The notes: generated from the sequence alone by a model not told the origin. DNA of 64,000 bases from Arcobacter iocasae (GCF_042214795.1 NZ_CP090177.1:2418001-2482000); one strand, 5' to 3'. Counted from the first letter of the stretch, positions 26,409 through 35,600 are shown. Made by a program: numbers and translations.

Positions 26409-27260
26409 TTGACATATGTAGTACCCAATTATTTTATTGATAATCGCTATGAAAATCTTTTAAAAATAGATAATTTATTGTGTTTAAATTATATTACTAA
26501 AACAAAAGATAACACAGTAAATGCAAGAACAACTATGCACAGTATGGGTATTTTACTTGAAGGTTCTAAAGTAATTCATCTAAGTAATGAAGATATAAAT
26601 ATCAATAAAGCTGAAATCTTTTTTTTAACACAAAATAATTACTATATAAGTGAAAGAGCCCTTAAAGATTCTAAATATAAGTCATTATTAGTATATTTTG
26701 ATGATAAGTTTATTTTTGATTTTATAAATAAGTATAATATTAAAATTAGGTCTAAAGAAGAACAAAGTATTGTTAAAGCAAGTTATCATAGTGATATATT
26801 ATTTGAAAATAGTGTACAAACTTTTCAAGAGTATCTAAAAATAAAGTTTGATGAAAATCTTTTAAAACTTAAAATAGAAGAGATATTTTTACAAGCTATA
26901 CGATTAAAAGAAAATGAAATGCACTGTTTTTTTAACTCTATTCTTTCAACAAGTCAAGATAGAATCAACTATATTTTAGAATCAAACATCGACCTTATTC
27001 AAAGCCTTGATGATATGTGTAAAATCACAAGATTATCAGAAAATAAGATAAGAAGATATATCAAAAAAGAGTTTGGCCAAACTCCAAAAATATGGCTTGA
27101 TACTAAAAGATTAGAAAAAGCAGTTTTACTTTTAAATAATACAAACAAAAGCATTACTGATATTTCTACAACTTGTGGTTATTCTACAGTTTCATGGTTT
27201 ATTTCTCAGTTTAAAAAATATTATAAGCAAACACCTAAAGAATTCCGACATAAAATCTAA
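26409..27260 (+). CDS. AraC-family transcriptional regulator, paralogue of 21307-22161
   Basis: A 283-residue protein collinear with the AraC protein at 21307 over its whole length. Shared segments are VPNYFIDNR near the start, FFLTQNNYY and LLVYFDDKF in the sensor, and the DNA-binding ends LDDMCKITRLSENKIRR and DISTTCGYSTVSWFISQFKKYYKQTP. The start is TTG at 26409 behind AAAAGGA; the only nearby ATG is out of frame. The downstream neighbour is a methyltransferase gene. It probably arose from the same duplication history as the 21307 gene and its broken copy. Confidence 0.88.
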   Translation: MTYVVPNYFIDNRYENLLKIDNLLCLNYITKTKDNTVNARTTMHSMGILLEGSKVIHLSNEDININKAEIFFLTQNNYYISERALKDSKYKSLLVYFDDKFIFDFINKYNIKIRSKEEQSIVKASYHSDILFENSVQTFQEYLKIKFDENLLKLKIEEIFLQAIRLKENEMHCFFNSILSTSQDRINYILESNIDLIQSLDDMCKITRLSENKIRRYIKKEFGQTPKIWLDTKRLEKAVLLLNNTNKSITDISTTCGYSTVSWFISQFKKYYKQTPKEFRHKI

Positions 27261-27324
27261 GATTTCTTGTACATAAAGATTTCTATTCTTTGTAAAATAT
27301 TCATAAATTTACAAAAGGAAATAT

Positions 27325-28074
27325 ATGAAAGAATCAAACAGTTGGAATGCAAACAAATACAAAAAACACGCAAACTTTGTATCAGATTTAGCTTTACCCG
27401 TAGTTGCATTACTAAATCCAAAAGAGGGTGAAAAGATTTTGGACTTAGGTTGTGGCGAGGGAACTTTGGCTTTAGAGATAAAAAAGCTTGGAGCGGATGT
27501 TATAGGTGTAGATTTAAGTGAAAATATGGTTGAAAAAACAAAATCAAAAGGAATAGAGGCAAGTGTAAAAAGTGCTACAAATTTAGATTTTGAAAACCAA
27601 TTTGATGCAGTTTTTTCAAATGCAGTATTACATTGGGTAAAAAATAGTGAACTTGCAATTCAAAAGATACACAAAGCTTTAAAAAAAGAGGGTAGGTTTG
27701 TAGCGGAATTTGGAGGATATGGAAATATCAAAAATCTAACTGATGCCATGCAAGAGGTTTTTGATAATCATACTTCTTGGGGAGATTTTAATAACCCTTG
27801 GGTATTTTTAAGTGATGTAGAGTATAAAAAACTTTTAGAAAACAATGGCTTCAAAGTTGAATATATAGAACTAATACCAAGACCAACTCCAATAGATGAT
27901 ATCACAAATTGGTTAGATGTTTTTGCCAATGGAATAACTGAAAATTTAACTCATGAACAGAAAATAACATTTAAAAAAGAAGTAAAAGAGATATTAAAAC
28001 CAAAACAATATAATGAAATAGATGGTTGGAGTGCTGATTATGTAAGGTTAAGAGTTAAGGCTATTAAGAAGTAA
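27325..28074 (+). CDS. Class I SAM-dependent methyltransferase (UbiE/Tam-like)
   Basis: A 249-residue protein with motif I ILDLGCGEGTLALEI (about residues 39-53), an acidic VIGVDLSENM motif II and the SNAVLHWVKN motif typical of trans-aconitate methyltransferase-like Methyltransf_11 enzymes. It transfers methyl from SAM to a small molecule; the substrate is not deducible. AAAGGA precedes the ATG. It is a single gene after an AraC regulator and is terminated by a hairpin shared with the convergent Sel1 gene. Confidence 0.86.
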   Translation: MKESNSWNANKYKKHANFVSDLALPVVALLNPKEGEKILDLGCGEGTLALEIKKLGADVIGVDLSENMVEKTKSKGIEASVKSATNLDFENQFDAVFSNAVLHWVKNSELAIQKIHKALKKEGRFVAEFGGYGNIKNLTDAMQEVFDNHTSWGDFNNPWVFLSDVEYKKLLENNGFKVEYIELIPRPTPIDDITNWLDVFANGITENLTHEQKITFKKEVKEILKPKQYNEIDGWSADYVRLRVKAIKK

Positions 28075-28092
28075 ATAGTAATATTTACTTCT
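28067..28092. terminator. Bidirectional terminator between convergent genes
   Basis: Perfect 10-base stem AGAAGTAAAT/ATTTACTTCT (28067-28076 and 28083-28092) with a six-base loop. It overlaps the methyltransferase stop codon and borders the 3' end of the convergent Sel1 gene. T-tracts are short. Confidence 0.55.
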
Positions 28093-29317
28093 AATAAGTT
28101 AATATTAGTTTTAATTGATTTGTTCTTTGTTTACTTAGATATGCATCCCAATCTTTATTTTTAGAAGAAGGATTTAAGGCTAAAAACAGTTTAGTATTAG
28201 CATCTCTATATTTTATCCAAAGCCTTTGAACTGTTTTAATATTATCAAAGGTTATTGGATATGACATAGTATATTCAATACTTGATATTTTAAGTTTTTT
28301 TAGAACATTTTTGTATGTTGCATTTAGTTCTTTATCATAATGTTCTAAAGAATATTTGGATTTTGGAACAAAGCCTTTTTTTACTTTTTTTAGTAGTTTT
28401 AAATATTCATTCTTTTGTTTACTTTCTGAATTTATTAAAAAACTGGCTCTGCCTGAGCCTCCATGTCCTTCTTCTAAAATAGCCTTTTTTTCAATAAATT
28501 CATTGGTATATTTTAAAGCATCATCAAGAAAGATTTGATTTGCTTTTGTTAGTGTATCTTTGAATTGTTTTATCTCATTTTCTCTTTTTATCTTTCGTTT
28601 TTCTTCAGCTTTGTTTGCACAATATCCCATGCCCATACCACTTGTAATAAACTCACATAAGTTAAATTTAGTAATACCATTTTGCCAGTTTTTATATGTG
28701 GCTTTTACTGCTTCTTCGTATTCTGCTGGGACATTTCCTCCTCTTACAACTAAATCAAAAACTAACTTTGGATTTGCTTTTCCAAATCTACCATTTCTTG
28801 ATGCTTCTTGGGCTAATTCCCATATAAAATAAGGTGATGAGTTTGTATCTTTTATGTTGTATTTTTCTATAAATGATTTTGCATCAAAGTCATTGGATTT
28901 AATTGCTAGTTTCATAGTCTCTAATTTATTTTTTTCATCATATAATTTTATCTTTGGATTGCTTTTTTTAGCTTGATTATAAACTTCTAAAGCTTTTTTT
29001 GGATTTGCAAGTTCTAAACTATTCGCTCTAAAAAGTAAGTCATCTAAAGCATAAGCTAATGCTTTTTCATGACCTCTTATTGCAGCTTGCGTATAGTGAT
29101 AAATTGATTGTTCTTTTGTAAGTACATATTTATAAGCCAATGCAAAATGAGCTTGAGCATCTCCTTGTTTTGCTGCTTGTTCATATAACTTTTTTGCTTG
29201 TGTTGTTTTCCCTATTTCATAAAGTTTATCTGCTTTTGATACTAGGGCTATTTCATCTTTTGCAAAACAAAAGTTTAATGAGAAAAATATTAGGATAAAT
29301 AGGATTAAGAGTTTCAT
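28091..29317 (-). CDS. Exported Sel1-repeat protein
   Basis: A 408-residue protein with a signal peptide (ILFILIFFSLNFCFA, residues about 4-19). Sel1/TPR repeats sit at its N-terminal part (AKKLYEQAAKQGDAQAHFALAYKY; HYTQAAIRGHEKALAYALDD). The rest, about residues 130-408, is helical and unrecognised, with a conspicuous stretch GMGMGYCANKAEEKRK. It is not part of the four-paralogue array 8 kb away and lacks their shared N-terminal block. A 26-base inverted repeat lies immediately before the ATG and no Shine-Dalgarno sequence is free outside it, so translation may be structurally controlled. Confidence 0.7.
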   Translation of the reverse strand: MKLLILFILIFFSLNFCFAKDEIALVSKADKLYEIGKTTQAKKLYEQAAKQGDAQAHFALAYKYVLTKEQSIYHYTQAAIRGHEKALAYALDDLLFRANSLELANPKKALEVYNQAKKSNPKIKLYDEKNKLETMKLAIKSNDFDAKSFIEKYNIKDTNSSPYFIWELAQEASRNGRFGKANPKLVFDLVVRGGNVPAEYEEAVKATYKNWQNGITKFNLCEFITSGMGMGYCANKAEEKRKIKRENEIKQFKDTLTKANQIFLDDALKYTNEFIEKKAILEEGHGGSGRASFLINSESKQKNEYLKLLKKVKKGFVPKSKYSLEHYDKELNATYKNVLKKLKISSIEYTMSYPITFDNIKTVQRLWIKYRDANTKLFLALNPSSKNKDWDAYLSKQRTNQLKLILTY

Positions 29318-29343
29318 TATAATTATTCTTTTTAATAATTATA
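29318..29343 (-). promoter_or_regulatory. Hairpin abutting a start codon
   Basis: TATAATTATT (29318-29327) and AATAATTATA (29334-29343) are perfect inverted arms around a six-base loop. The element touches the ATG at 29317 of the Sel1 gene. The only purine-rich stretch (AAAAAG on the minus strand) is in the loop. Confidence 0.4.
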
Positions 29344-29551
29344 TAGTAAGTTTATTAAATACAAAATGATTTACTGATTGCAATAAAAAATACTAAAAAG
29401 TAAAAAAATATTTACTATTTCTTAAAAAATTTAGTAATTTCTTTACTTAATTATATATAAAGAAAAAAAAGTAATTCTAATGATTATTTAAGTAAAATAA
29501 AATATAAATATAATTAGTCATTTTAAAGAATACAGTTGTATTGGGAGGATT

Positions 29552-31501
29552 ATGGATAAGTATAAAAAAGGTGAATATGAGTTAGATAAACTAATTGATA
29601 TTGATTCTTTTAAAGAAATTTTAGATAATTTTTTTAAAGCAACAGGAATACCAAATGGACTTGTTGATAATAATGGAAAAATTATTACTCAATCTGGTTG
29701 GAGTGATGCTTGTAATAATTTTCATAGAAAATATACTAATTCTAGTAAGTTTTGTGAAGAAAGTAATATATCGTTAATGCAAAGTTTAGCAAAAAAATCT
29801 ATTTCTAAAAAGAAGTGTAAAAATGGACTGATAGATTATGCAACACCTATTGTTGTAGATAAGCAAGTTATTGCAATGCTATTTTTGGGTCAAGTTTTAT
29901 GTGAGTCTCCAAATTTAGACTATTTTGCTTCACAAGCAGAAAAATACAATTATGATAAAACTAGTTATCTTGATGCTATAAAAAAAGTAGCAATAGTGAC
30001 AGATGAAAAAATGAAATCTTTGATGCTTTGTATTGTACAGATAATTGATGTCTTAGTATCTGGAAGTTTGTCAAAACAAAGGGAAGATAAATTAGAACAA
30101 AATCTAAAAAAGACCAATGAACAAAGTGTTGAATTAAAAGATATTTTAGATTTTTCTCCTTTAGGGATTGGATGGACAAATAAAAATGGCGAAATCGAGT
30201 ATGTAAATCACAAATTTACAGAACTTTTTGGATATACCATTGAAGATTTACCAACATTAAAAGTCTGGTTTAGAAAGGCTTTCCCAAATAAACAATATAG
30301 GGAAAATTTTATTATTCCTTGGAATAATAAAGTTATAAATTCATTTAAAGAAAGAAAACAACCACCAGAATTAGAAGCAAGTATTACATGTAAAGATGGT
30401 ACTAATCGTAGAACATTAATTAGATTGTCATGGGTTGGAGAAAAAAGATTAAGTAACTTTAGTGATATTACAAGTCATTGGAAAAATGAACTTCGAAATC
30501 GTAGTCATGATAATATGTTAGAAATGGTAGCAAGAGGTACTTCACTGGATGATATTTTAAATATCATTATTAAAACAATTGAAGTAGAGGATAATAGTTC
30601 TTTTTGTAGTATTTTATTATTAAGTGAAGATGAAAAACATTTAGTTATGGGTGCTGCTCCTTCTTTGCCTAGTTTTTATAATGATGCAATTAATGGAGTT
30701 GAAATAGGAATTGGCGTAGGTTCTTGTGGAACTGCAGCATATCTTAAAGAGCGTGTTATTGTTGAAAATATAATGGAACATGAATATTGGAAAGATTATT
30801 TAGAATTAGCAATGAAAGCTAATTTAAAATCTTGCTGGTCAGAACCAATTATTTCATCTGATGGTAAAATTTTAGGAACTTTTGCAATTTATCATCAAAA
30901 TCCAAGAGTTCCTAAAAAAGAAGATTTTGATCGTATAAATTTTGCCACAAATTTAGCTTCTATTGCAATTGAAAATAGAAAAGTTAGGAAGGAGTTGGAA
31001 TATAGAGCTTATTTTGACTTTTTGACAGCTTTACCAAATAGAAGATATTTTATAGAACAATCAGAATTAGAAATATCTAGAAAACTTAGATATGGTGGTA
31101 GTTTATCTTTGATTATGTTTGATATTGATCATTTTAAAATATTAAATGATAATTACGGACATAAAACAGGTGATTTAGTACTACAAAAAATAGCGGATAT
31201 TACTCGTAGTGTCTTACGAGATATTGATATAATAGGTCGTATTGGAGGAGAAGAATTTGCAATTTTATTACCTCAAACAGATATAAATGAAGCTAAAAAT
31301 GTAGCTGAGCGTTTGCGTCTTGAAATTTCAAAGGGAATAGTAAAAACCAATAAAGAAGAAGTTACTAATTTCACTGCTTCTTTTGGAATTGTGTTAGATA
31401 CAAAGAATAAAAATATAGATGAGTTATTAATTTCAGCAGATACTGCTTTATATGAAGCAAAAAATAGTGGGCGAAATAAAGTGTGTACCTTTAATGAATA
31501 A
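29552..31501 (+). CDS. Diguanylate cyclase with PocR, PAS and GAF sensor domains
   Basis: A 649-residue soluble protein. The domains are a PocR ligand-binding domain (about 10-180, with the Cys/His-containing NNFHRKY, FCEES, KKCKNGLIDYATPI pattern), PAS (about 193-310), GAF (about 320-475, with GVGSCGTAAYLKERVIVENI) and a C-terminal GGDEF domain (about 485-645). The catalytic signature is GGEEF at 565-569, and an inhibitory RxxD site (RDID, 556-559) has the correct spacing, so it should make c-di-GMP and be product-inhibited. PocR domains bind small hydrocarbon derivatives such as propanediol. The ATG follows GGGAGG. It is a single gene with no adjacent effector. Confidence 0.92.
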   Translation: MDKYKKGEYELDKLIDIDSFKEILDNFFKATGIPNGLVDNNGKIITQSGWSDACNNFHRKYTNSSKFCEESNISLMQSLAKKSISKKKCKNGLIDYATPIVVDKQVIAMLFLGQVLCESPNLDYFASQAEKYNYDKTSYLDAIKKVAIVTDEKMKSLMLCIVQIIDVLVSGSLSKQREDKLEQNLKKTNEQSVELKDILDFSPLGIGWTNKNGEIEYVNHKFTELFGYTIEDLPTLKVWFRKAFPNKQYRENFIIPWNNKVINSFKERKQPPELEASITCKDGTNRRTLIRLSWVGEKRLSNFSDITSHWKNELRNRSHDNMLEMVARGTSLDDILNIIIKTIEVEDNSSFCSILLLSEDEKHLVMGAAPSLPSFYNDAINGVEIGIGVGSCGTAAYLKERVIVENIMEHEYWKDYLELAMKANLKSCWSEPIISSDGKILGTFAIYHQNPRVPKKEDFDRINFATNLASIAIENRKVRKELEYRAYFDFLTALPNRRYFIEQSELEISRKLRYGGSLSLIMFDIDHFKILNDNYGHKTGDLVLQKIADITRSVLRDIDIIGRIGGEEFAILLPQTDINEAKNVAERLRLEISKGIVKTNKEEVTNFTASFGIVLDTKNKNIDELLISADTALYEAKNSGRNKVCTFNE

Positions 31502-31576
31502 ATTAATAATAAAATCGCTTCTTGAGTTTATATTTTTTTTAGCTAAGATTATTATATAAAAACATTAGGAAATAAT

Positions 31577-33049
31577 ATGAAAAGTTTACACTTAATTGTA
31601 TTTATATTATTTATTCTATTATTTACTGCTTGCGATGATAAGAAAAAAAAATCTAATGAAATATCAAAATATAAAGATATAACTATTATAACTATTGCTC
31701 CTAACTTTGACAAGGCTATTACTGGTCCTATAAGAAAAGAGATTAAAGAGTTTGAAGATAGAACAGGTGTAAAAGTAAGAGTTGTATCTCCTAGCTGGGA
31801 TGATATGATTGGAAAAATAAAAGAGTCATTTACTGATAAAAAAATAAATTATGATGTGTTTGTTGTTTTTTCATCATGGGGTGGTTCTTTATTAGCAGAT
31901 GGACATGCAGCAGAAATTCCTAACTGGGTCAAAAAAGAGATAGATTGGGAAGATATTTTGCCTATTTATAAAAATCAAGTACTCTCTTGGAATAAAAAAT
32001 ACTATTTTCTTCCCTATGATGGAGATTGTATTAATTTATATTATAGAAAAGATATTTTTGAAAATAAAGAGTATAAGAATAGATTCAAAAATGAGTTTGG
32101 ATATGATTTAGCTGTCCCAAAAACTTGGGCGGAGTATAAAGATATAGCCCAATTTTTTAATGCTTGGGATTGGGATAATGATGGTAAAATAGAGTATGGT
32201 TTTGCAGAAAGTAGAAAAAAAGGTTATGGAACGATGTTTGAGTTTTTTGCAAAAGCCGCTGCTTATGCAAAATATCCAGATAAAAAAGAGTTTTATTTTG
32301 ATTCAAATATGAATCCTAAGATAAATAATCCAGCTTTTCTAAAAGCACTAACCCAATATATAAATATTATGAAATATGCTCCTCCTCAAGTTGCAAATTT
32401 TGAACCAGCAAATGTAAGACAAAGCTTTATTGGAGGAGATGTTGCTATGATTTTAGATTGGGCAGATGCAGGTGCTATGGCTCAAAACTCAAAAGAAAGT
32501 ATTGTCAAAAATAAAGTTGGATATGCAAAACTTCCAGGTTCAAATAGTGTGTATAACAGTGATACAATGAGTTGGAAGGTAAGATATAATAGTCCTTCTT
32601 CTATAAGTGGAAATTGGGTATTGGTTGTTAATAAAAATGCTGTCAATAAAGAAGCCGCATTTAAATTTGCTTCATATATGACATCTAAAAAAATGACATC
32701 TAAATATGTACCTATAGGTTGGAGTGGTATAAATCCTTCTAGATATTCACATCTTGAGACGACTAATTTAGAACTTTGGGAAAAAAATAACTTTTCAAAA
32801 GAATCTGCAAAAGAGTATTTAAATGTTATTTCTGAGTCTTTAACTAATAAAAACTCAGTAGCAGATATTAGAATTCCTGGAGCAGATTTATACTATGATG
32901 TTTTTGATAAGTATTTAAATAAAGCAATTAAAAGAGAATTGTCTCCAAAAGAAGCACTTGATTTGACAGCTAATGAGTGGAATAAAATTACGCAAAAACT
33001 TGGACTTGATAAACAAATAAAACTTTATAAGGAATCTTTAAATGAGTGA
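31577..33049 (+). CDS. Extracellular solute-binding lipoprotein (family 1)
   Basis: A 490-residue lipoprotein (lipobox FTAC, Cys19) of the family-1 sugar-type solute-binding proteins: ITIIT entry strand, EFEDRTGVKVRVV, YDVFVVFSSW, LPYDGDCINLYYRKDIFE and the C-terminal WKVRYNSPSSISGNWVL region. These proteins usually feed an ABC importer, but no permease or ATPase gene is nearby. Instead the gene overlaps a histidine kinase gene by eight bases, so it most likely acts as the periplasmic receptor of that kinase. The ligand is unknown, with carbohydrates or glycerol-type compounds most common for the family. Confidence 0.88.
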   Translation: MKSLHLIVFILFILLFTACDDKKKKSNEISKYKDITIITIAPNFDKAITGPIRKEIKEFEDRTGVKVRVVSPSWDDMIGKIKESFTDKKINYDVFVVFSSWGGSLLADGHAAEIPNWVKKEIDWEDILPIYKNQVLSWNKKYYFLPYDGDCINLYYRKDIFENKEYKNRFKNEFGYDLAVPKTWAEYKDIAQFFNAWDWDNDGKIEYGFAESRKKGYGTMFEFFAKAAAYAKYPDKKEFYFDSNMNPKINNPAFLKALTQYINIMKYAPPQVANFEPANVRQSFIGGDVAMILDWADAGAMAQNSKESIVKNKVGYAKLPGSNSVYNSDTMSWKVRYNSPSSISGNWVLVVNKNAVNKEAAFKFASYMTSKKMTSKYVPIGWSGINPSRYSHLETTNLELWEKNNFSKESAKEYLNVISESLTNKNSVADIRIPGADLYYDVFDKYLNKAIKRELSPKEALDLTANEWNKITQKLGLDKQIKLYKESLNE

Positions 33050-34943
33050 ATTAAAGATAAGAGACATTAGTCTTTATAGTTTTATAGTACTTATTGTTGG
33101 GTTACTTTTAACTAGTACTGTATTATTTATCTCTTTGAATAAGATTAAACTATTAAATGAACAATTATCTGTAATTTCAAAAGCAAAAAATAGTTTTTTG
33201 GAAGCTAAGATAAATAGTGAGAATCTTTTGATAACAAAAGATTTAGCTGAGACTATAAAGGTATGGTCTACTTCTATTGAAAATTTTGATAGGGACTTTA
33301 AAAGTTTATCTCCTTTACAAAAGAAAAGATTTGATAATTTGTGGTATGTAAGTAAAAAAGAGATAAAAGAGATTATAACTATTTTAAATAATAAAATTTT
33401 AGAACCTCATAATTTGCATCAAAAATCTCTTCTTATGTTAAAAGGCGAAATGTTTGCTTTAAAAGATAGAAATGAAATGTTTTTAGTTATAGATTCTTTA
33501 ACAAAAAAAATGGAGTTTTTATTTCAATATGAGAGATTTATTTTAGAAGAGTTTAAACAAATTGATCAAAAGGATAAGGCTTACATATCTAAGCAGATAA
33601 CTCTTACGACATATTATTCAATACTCTTTATAGTTTTTATTTTATTTTTGACTATTGTAGTTATTTATTTTATGAATAAAAAAGTTTTAAGAATAGAACA
33701 TAAATTAGTAATGACACAAAAGAGTTTAAGTGAGAGTATTTTGGAGTTTAAGAATTCTAGAATATTACTACAAAATATAATTGATTCTGTTCCTGCTTCT
33801 GTTTTTTGGAAGGATAAAAATAATGTATATTTAGGTGCAAATAAATGCTTTTTAAATGATGCTGGACTTGAAAGAAAAGAAGAAATATTAGGCAAAACAG
33901 ATCGTGACATGCCTTGGGCAAAATCAGAAGCTTCAAAATACATAGCTGATGATGAAAGTGTAATGAATAGTGGAATAGAAAAGTTACAAATTGAAGAGAC
34001 TCAAACCAATGCCGAAGGTTCTGTAATAAAAGTTTTAACATCAAAGGTTCCATTAAAAAATACAAAAGATGAGATAATTGGAATACTTGGTATTTATATT
34101 GATATAACAGAAAAAGAAAAAATAGCAGAAGAATTATTTCAAAAAGATAAACTTCTAGCACAACAATCTAAGATGGCCTCAATGGGAGAGATGATAGAGA
34201 ATATAGCTCATCAATGGAGACAGCCTTTATCTTTTATTCTTACTAGTGCTACTGGAGTTAGATTAAAAAGTGATTATGAGTGTTTAGATAGTAAGTTTTT
34301 ACAAGAGTCACTTCTTGGCATTGAAAAGAGTGTGAAGCATTTAAACAAAACTATTGATGATTTTAGAAACTATTTTAAGCCAGATAAAGAAGCAAAATAT
34401 TTTGATATAAAACTAGTAGTAGATAATGCATTTTCATTAGTTGAATCAAAACTTAAAAATAAGTTGATAAATGTTGTAAAAGAAATTGATGAAATAAAAG
34501 CATTTGGTTTTGAAAATGAGTTTATACAAGTTTTATTAAATATCATAAATAATGCAATAGATGAGTTAGAAAAACTTAACTCAGATGATAAACTAATATT
34601 TGTAAAAGCAAAAGAGATAGAAATATGTGGAGAAGAAGTTTCCCTTGAAGTTTCAAAATGTAGATGTATAGAATTGAAAATCTGTGATAGTGCAGGTGGA
34701 ATTTCTAAATATATTATAGATAAAGTATTTGATGCTCATTTTACGACAAAAGCTGAAGATAAAGGTACAGGAATTGGTTTATATATGTCAAGTGAAATGA
34801 TAAAAAAACATATGAAAGGTTCCATAACTGTATCTAATAAAGTTTTTACATATAATGAAAAAGAGCATAAGGGTGCAGAGTTTACTATTTTAATTCCTGC
34901 AGAAGATTATATTTTAGAAATAGAGAAAGAATTTGACAAGTAA
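33042..34943 (+). CDS. PAS-domain sensor histidine kinase coupled to the binding protein
   Basis: A 633-residue membrane kinase with transmembrane helices at about 12-32 and 195-215 and a helical periplasmic domain of about 160 residues between them. A coiled coil, a PAS domain (about 245-360, with FWKDKNNVYLGANKCF) and the kinase core follow: H-box NIAHQWRQPL (His390), N-box NIINNAIDEL, G1 CDSAGGI and G2 GTGIGLY. The start overlaps the solute-binding gene (ATGAGTGA junction), which implies equimolar production and a receptor-kinase complex. No response regulator lies next to it. A TetR gene follows 46 bases later. Confidence 0.88.
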   Translation: MSELKIRDISLYSFIVLIVGLLLTSTVLFISLNKIKLLNEQLSVISKAKNSFLEAKINSENLLITKDLAETIKVWSTSIENFDRDFKSLSPLQKKRFDNLWYVSKKEIKEIITILNNKILEPHNLHQKSLLMLKGEMFALKDRNEMFLVIDSLTKKMEFLFQYERFILEEFKQIDQKDKAYISKQITLTTYYSILFIVFILFLTIVVIYFMNKKVLRIEHKLVMTQKSLSESILEFKNSRILLQNIIDSVPASVFWKDKNNVYLGANKCFLNDAGLERKEEILGKTDRDMPWAKSEASKYIADDESVMNSGIEKLQIEETQTNAEGSVIKVLTSKVPLKNTKDEIIGILGIYIDITEKEKIAEELFQKDKLLAQQSKMASMGEMIENIAHQWRQPLSFILTSATGVRLKSDYECLDSKFLQESLLGIEKSVKHLNKTIDDFRNYFKPDKEAKYFDIKLVVDNAFSLVESKLKNKLINVVKEIDEIKAFGFENEFIQVLLNIINNAIDELEKLNSDDKLIFVKAKEIEICGEEVSLEVSKCRCIELKICDSAGGISKYIIDKVFDAHFTTKAEDKGTGIGLYMSSEMIKKHMKGSITVSNKVFTYNEKEHKGAEFTILIPAEDYILEIEKEFDK

Positions 34944-34965
34944 AAAAAAATAAGCTAAAATTTTA

Positions 34966-34981
34966 CCAAACAATCGTTTGG
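34966..34981 (+). promoter_or_regulatory. TetR operator at its own promoter
   Basis: CCAAACAATCGTTTGG, a six-base inverted repeat (CCAAAC/GTTTGG) around AATC, lies nine bases before the tetR ATG and just after a TAAAAT hexamer. A near-identical copy stands before the DUF1348 gene. Confidence 0.75.
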
Positions 34982-34989
34982 GAAAATAA

Positions 34990-35544
34990 ATGGCAATCAA
35001 AAAAACATCTAAAGAAGAAATTTTAAAAGAGTCAATAAAACTTTTTAAAATAAGAGGTTACCATAATACCTCTATGGCAAATATAGCTGAATCATGTGGT
35101 TTAATTAAAGGCAGTATTTATCATCATTTTAAAAGTAAAGATGAGATTGGATTAGAGTCTTTAAAATATATTCACAAGTATTTTATTGATAACATTTTTA
35201 GTATTGCATATAGAGGTGATTTATCAGGTAAAGAGAAGCTAAAACTTTTTGTTTCTAAAACTGATGATTATTTTCTAGAAAGTGTTGGCGGTTGTTTGTT
35301 AGGAAACTTGGCTTTAGAAGTTTCTACTTTAAATTTAGAGTTTAAAGATGAAATAAAGGCTTATTTTTTGGCTTGGGAAAAAGCTTTGGCAAAAATATTA
35401 GAAATAAAGTATGGAAAAGATACTTCTGTATTATTGTCCAAAGAGTATGTTGCTTTAACACAAGGGGCAATTATGATGATGAATTTATTTGATTCACATG
35501 AAAGTTACCTAAGTGTAGGTGAAAAAATCACTCAATTATTGTAG
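34990..35544 (+). CDS. TetR/AcrR-family repressor
   Basis: A 184-residue regulator. The N-terminal helix-turn-helix is of TetR type (ILKESIKLFKIRGYHNTSMANIAESCGLIKGSIYHHFKSKDEI, about residues 10-52). The C-terminal ligand-binding half resembles the YxaF/AcuR-like group with GGCLLGNLALEVS. The binding site is probably the CAAACAATCGTTTGG palindrome found both in front of this gene and in front of the next one, giving autorepression and control of the DUF1348 gene. Its stop codon lies within a terminator hairpin. Confidence 0.92.
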   Translation: MAIKKTSKEEILKESIKLFKIRGYHNTSMANIAESCGLIKGSIYHHFKSKDEIGLESLKYIHKYFIDNIFSIAYRGDLSGKEKLKLFVSKTDDYFLESVGGCLLGNLALEVSTLNLEFKDEIKAYFLAWEKALAKILEIKYGKDTSVLLSKEYVALTQGAIMMMNLFDSHESYLSVGEKITQLL

Positions 35545-35555
35545 TGATTTTTTTT
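35525..35555 (+). terminator. Rho-independent terminator inside the tetR 3' end
   Basis: AAATCACT (35525-35532) pairs with AGTGATTT (35543-35550) around a 10-base loop, and a T-tract runs to 35555. The stop codon is in the loop/stem boundary. It separates tetR from the DUF1348 gene, which has its own operator. Confidence 0.7.
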
Positions 35556-35567
35556 GGTCTATTTATA

Positions 35568-35582
35568 CAAACAATCGTTTGG
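35568..35582 (+). promoter_or_regulatory. Second TetR operator
   Basis: CAAACAATCGTTTGG, identical over 15 bases to the operator before tetR. It is 19 bases upstream of the DUF1348 ATG and overlaps a TTATAC hexamer. Confidence 0.75.
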
Positions 35583-35600
35583 TTGATAAAAAGGAAAAAT

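Noticed and set aside
33757..34161. A 134-codon minus-strand frame within the PAS histidine kinase gene
   Set aside because: The opposite strand encodes a PAS domain and the start of the kinase core. The antisense product is a low-complexity Leu/Phe-rich string.
35544..35600. Upstream extension of the DUF1348 gene by 19 codons
   Set aside because: It would run through the TetR operator and the region of the terminator T-tract; the ATG at 35601 has a good ribosome binding site and matches the family's usual N-terminus.
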